Shown here piece after piece: positions 63,788 to 64,000 of a stretch of 64,000 nucleotides of DNA. Positions within the stretch are counted from its first letter, which is position 1, and every line of letters starts with the position of its first letter. Both the position numbers and the translations under genes were made by a program. This DNA is from Sphingomonas sp. Leaf339 (GTDB lineage Bacteria; Pseudomonadota; Alphaproteobacteria; Sphingomonadales; Sphingomonadaceae): the NCBI RefSeq assembly GCF_001426195.1, contig NZ_LMRS01000001.1:374501-438500 (forward strand), in the 5' to 3' direction. The notes below the pieces were generated by a model. That model ran no database searches, had not been told where the DNA came from, and was given only the letters and a program-made list of their open reading frames with translations.

Positions 63788-64000
63788 TTACGGCGCCAGC
63801 GTGGCCTCGCCAGCCAGCGGTTGTGCCGCTGCCTGAGCCGGTGCGCCCGGCTGCACCGTGATCCGCCCGATATGCGGCGCGACCGTCGCGCCGGGCATCG
63901 CCATCTGCGTACCCTGGATGATGATCCGGTCCTTCGGCCCGATCCCGGATCGCACGATGCGCAGGCCATTGACCACCGGCCCCAGTTCAACCGGCTTCGG
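63788..64000 (-). CDS. RND efflux adaptor (membrane fusion protein), C-terminal part only
   Basis: Only the last 70 residues are in the window; the start lies beyond its right edge. The end reads KPVELGPVVNGLRIVRSGIG and DRIIIQGTQMAMPGATVAPH, matching the membrane-proximal domain of MexA/AcrA-type adaptors. A proline/alanine-rich tail follows. It is the first gene of an adaptor-permease-outer membrane operon; the permease begins about 120 bp downstream. No regulator is visible in this part. Confidence 0.9.
   Translation of the reverse strand, partial: PKPVELGPVVNGLRIVRSGIGPKDRIIIQGTQMAMPGATVAPHIGRITVQPGAPAQAAAQPLAGEATLAP

Overview
The window is a GC-rich chromosomal segment, densely packed with genes. 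Its gene content and order point to an alphaproteobacterium of the Sphingomonadales, most likely Sphingomonas or a close relative. The main reasons are the order ptsP / RodZ-like / cpoB / tilS / ftsH, the proA-nadD-rsfS-rlmH-envC-ctpA-dsbB-coq7 block, UbiK and YbjN next to proC, DUF3667 and DUF2306 membrane proteins, and numerous exported glycoside hydrolases. This is inference from gene families; no 16S or marker search was possible. I see no rRNA, CRISPR, insertion sequence, phage or integrase; there is one tRNA, tRNA-Gln(TTG).

Layout. Positions 1-18.4 kb are mostly housekeeping: nitrogen-PTS enzyme I (5' end cut by the window edge), a RodZ-like protein, CpoB, TilS, FtsH, ProA, NadD, RsfS, RlmH, an EnvC-like amidase activator, a C-terminal processing protease, a coupled DsbB-Coq7 pair and several membrane proteins. 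Positions 18.4-28 kb are accessory carbohydrate metabolism: an aldo/keto reductase, then an esterase/SGNH hydrolase/GH2 operon divergent from a GH3 beta-glucosidase. Positions 28-40 kb mix a Nudix hydrolase with a large exported protein of unknown function, TlyA, TspO, UbiK, YbjN, ProC, a MarR regulator divergent from IlvE, tRNA-Gln, a GH43 enzyme and PncB. Positions 40.2-44.2 kb hold a five-gene operon (MFS transporter, metallophosphoesterase, ArsB-like transporter, small membrane protein, DedA) in which all four junctions are 4-bp stop/start overlaps. Positions 45-52.5 kb gather aldehyde and alcohol oxidation: a PaoABC-like molybdenum hydroxylase, a semialdehyde dehydrogenase coupled to a zinc alcohol dehydrogenase, and a thioesterase. 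Positions 52.5-56.6 kb are an ATP-grasp / flavin monooxygenase / MetNIQ transporter operon. The end holds ThuA, a GST, and an RND efflux pump whose adaptor gene runs off the window.

The least explained parts are the five-gene coupled operon at 40.2-44.2 kb with palindromes in its upstream region, the ATP-grasp/LLM/MetNIQ operon whose ATPase lacks the usual C-terminal sensing domain, the PaoABC-like enzyme without a Tat signal, and the LamG-GH2 fusion. None can be called a new system from sequence alone. The coupled transporter operon and the sulfur-type operon are the best candidates.
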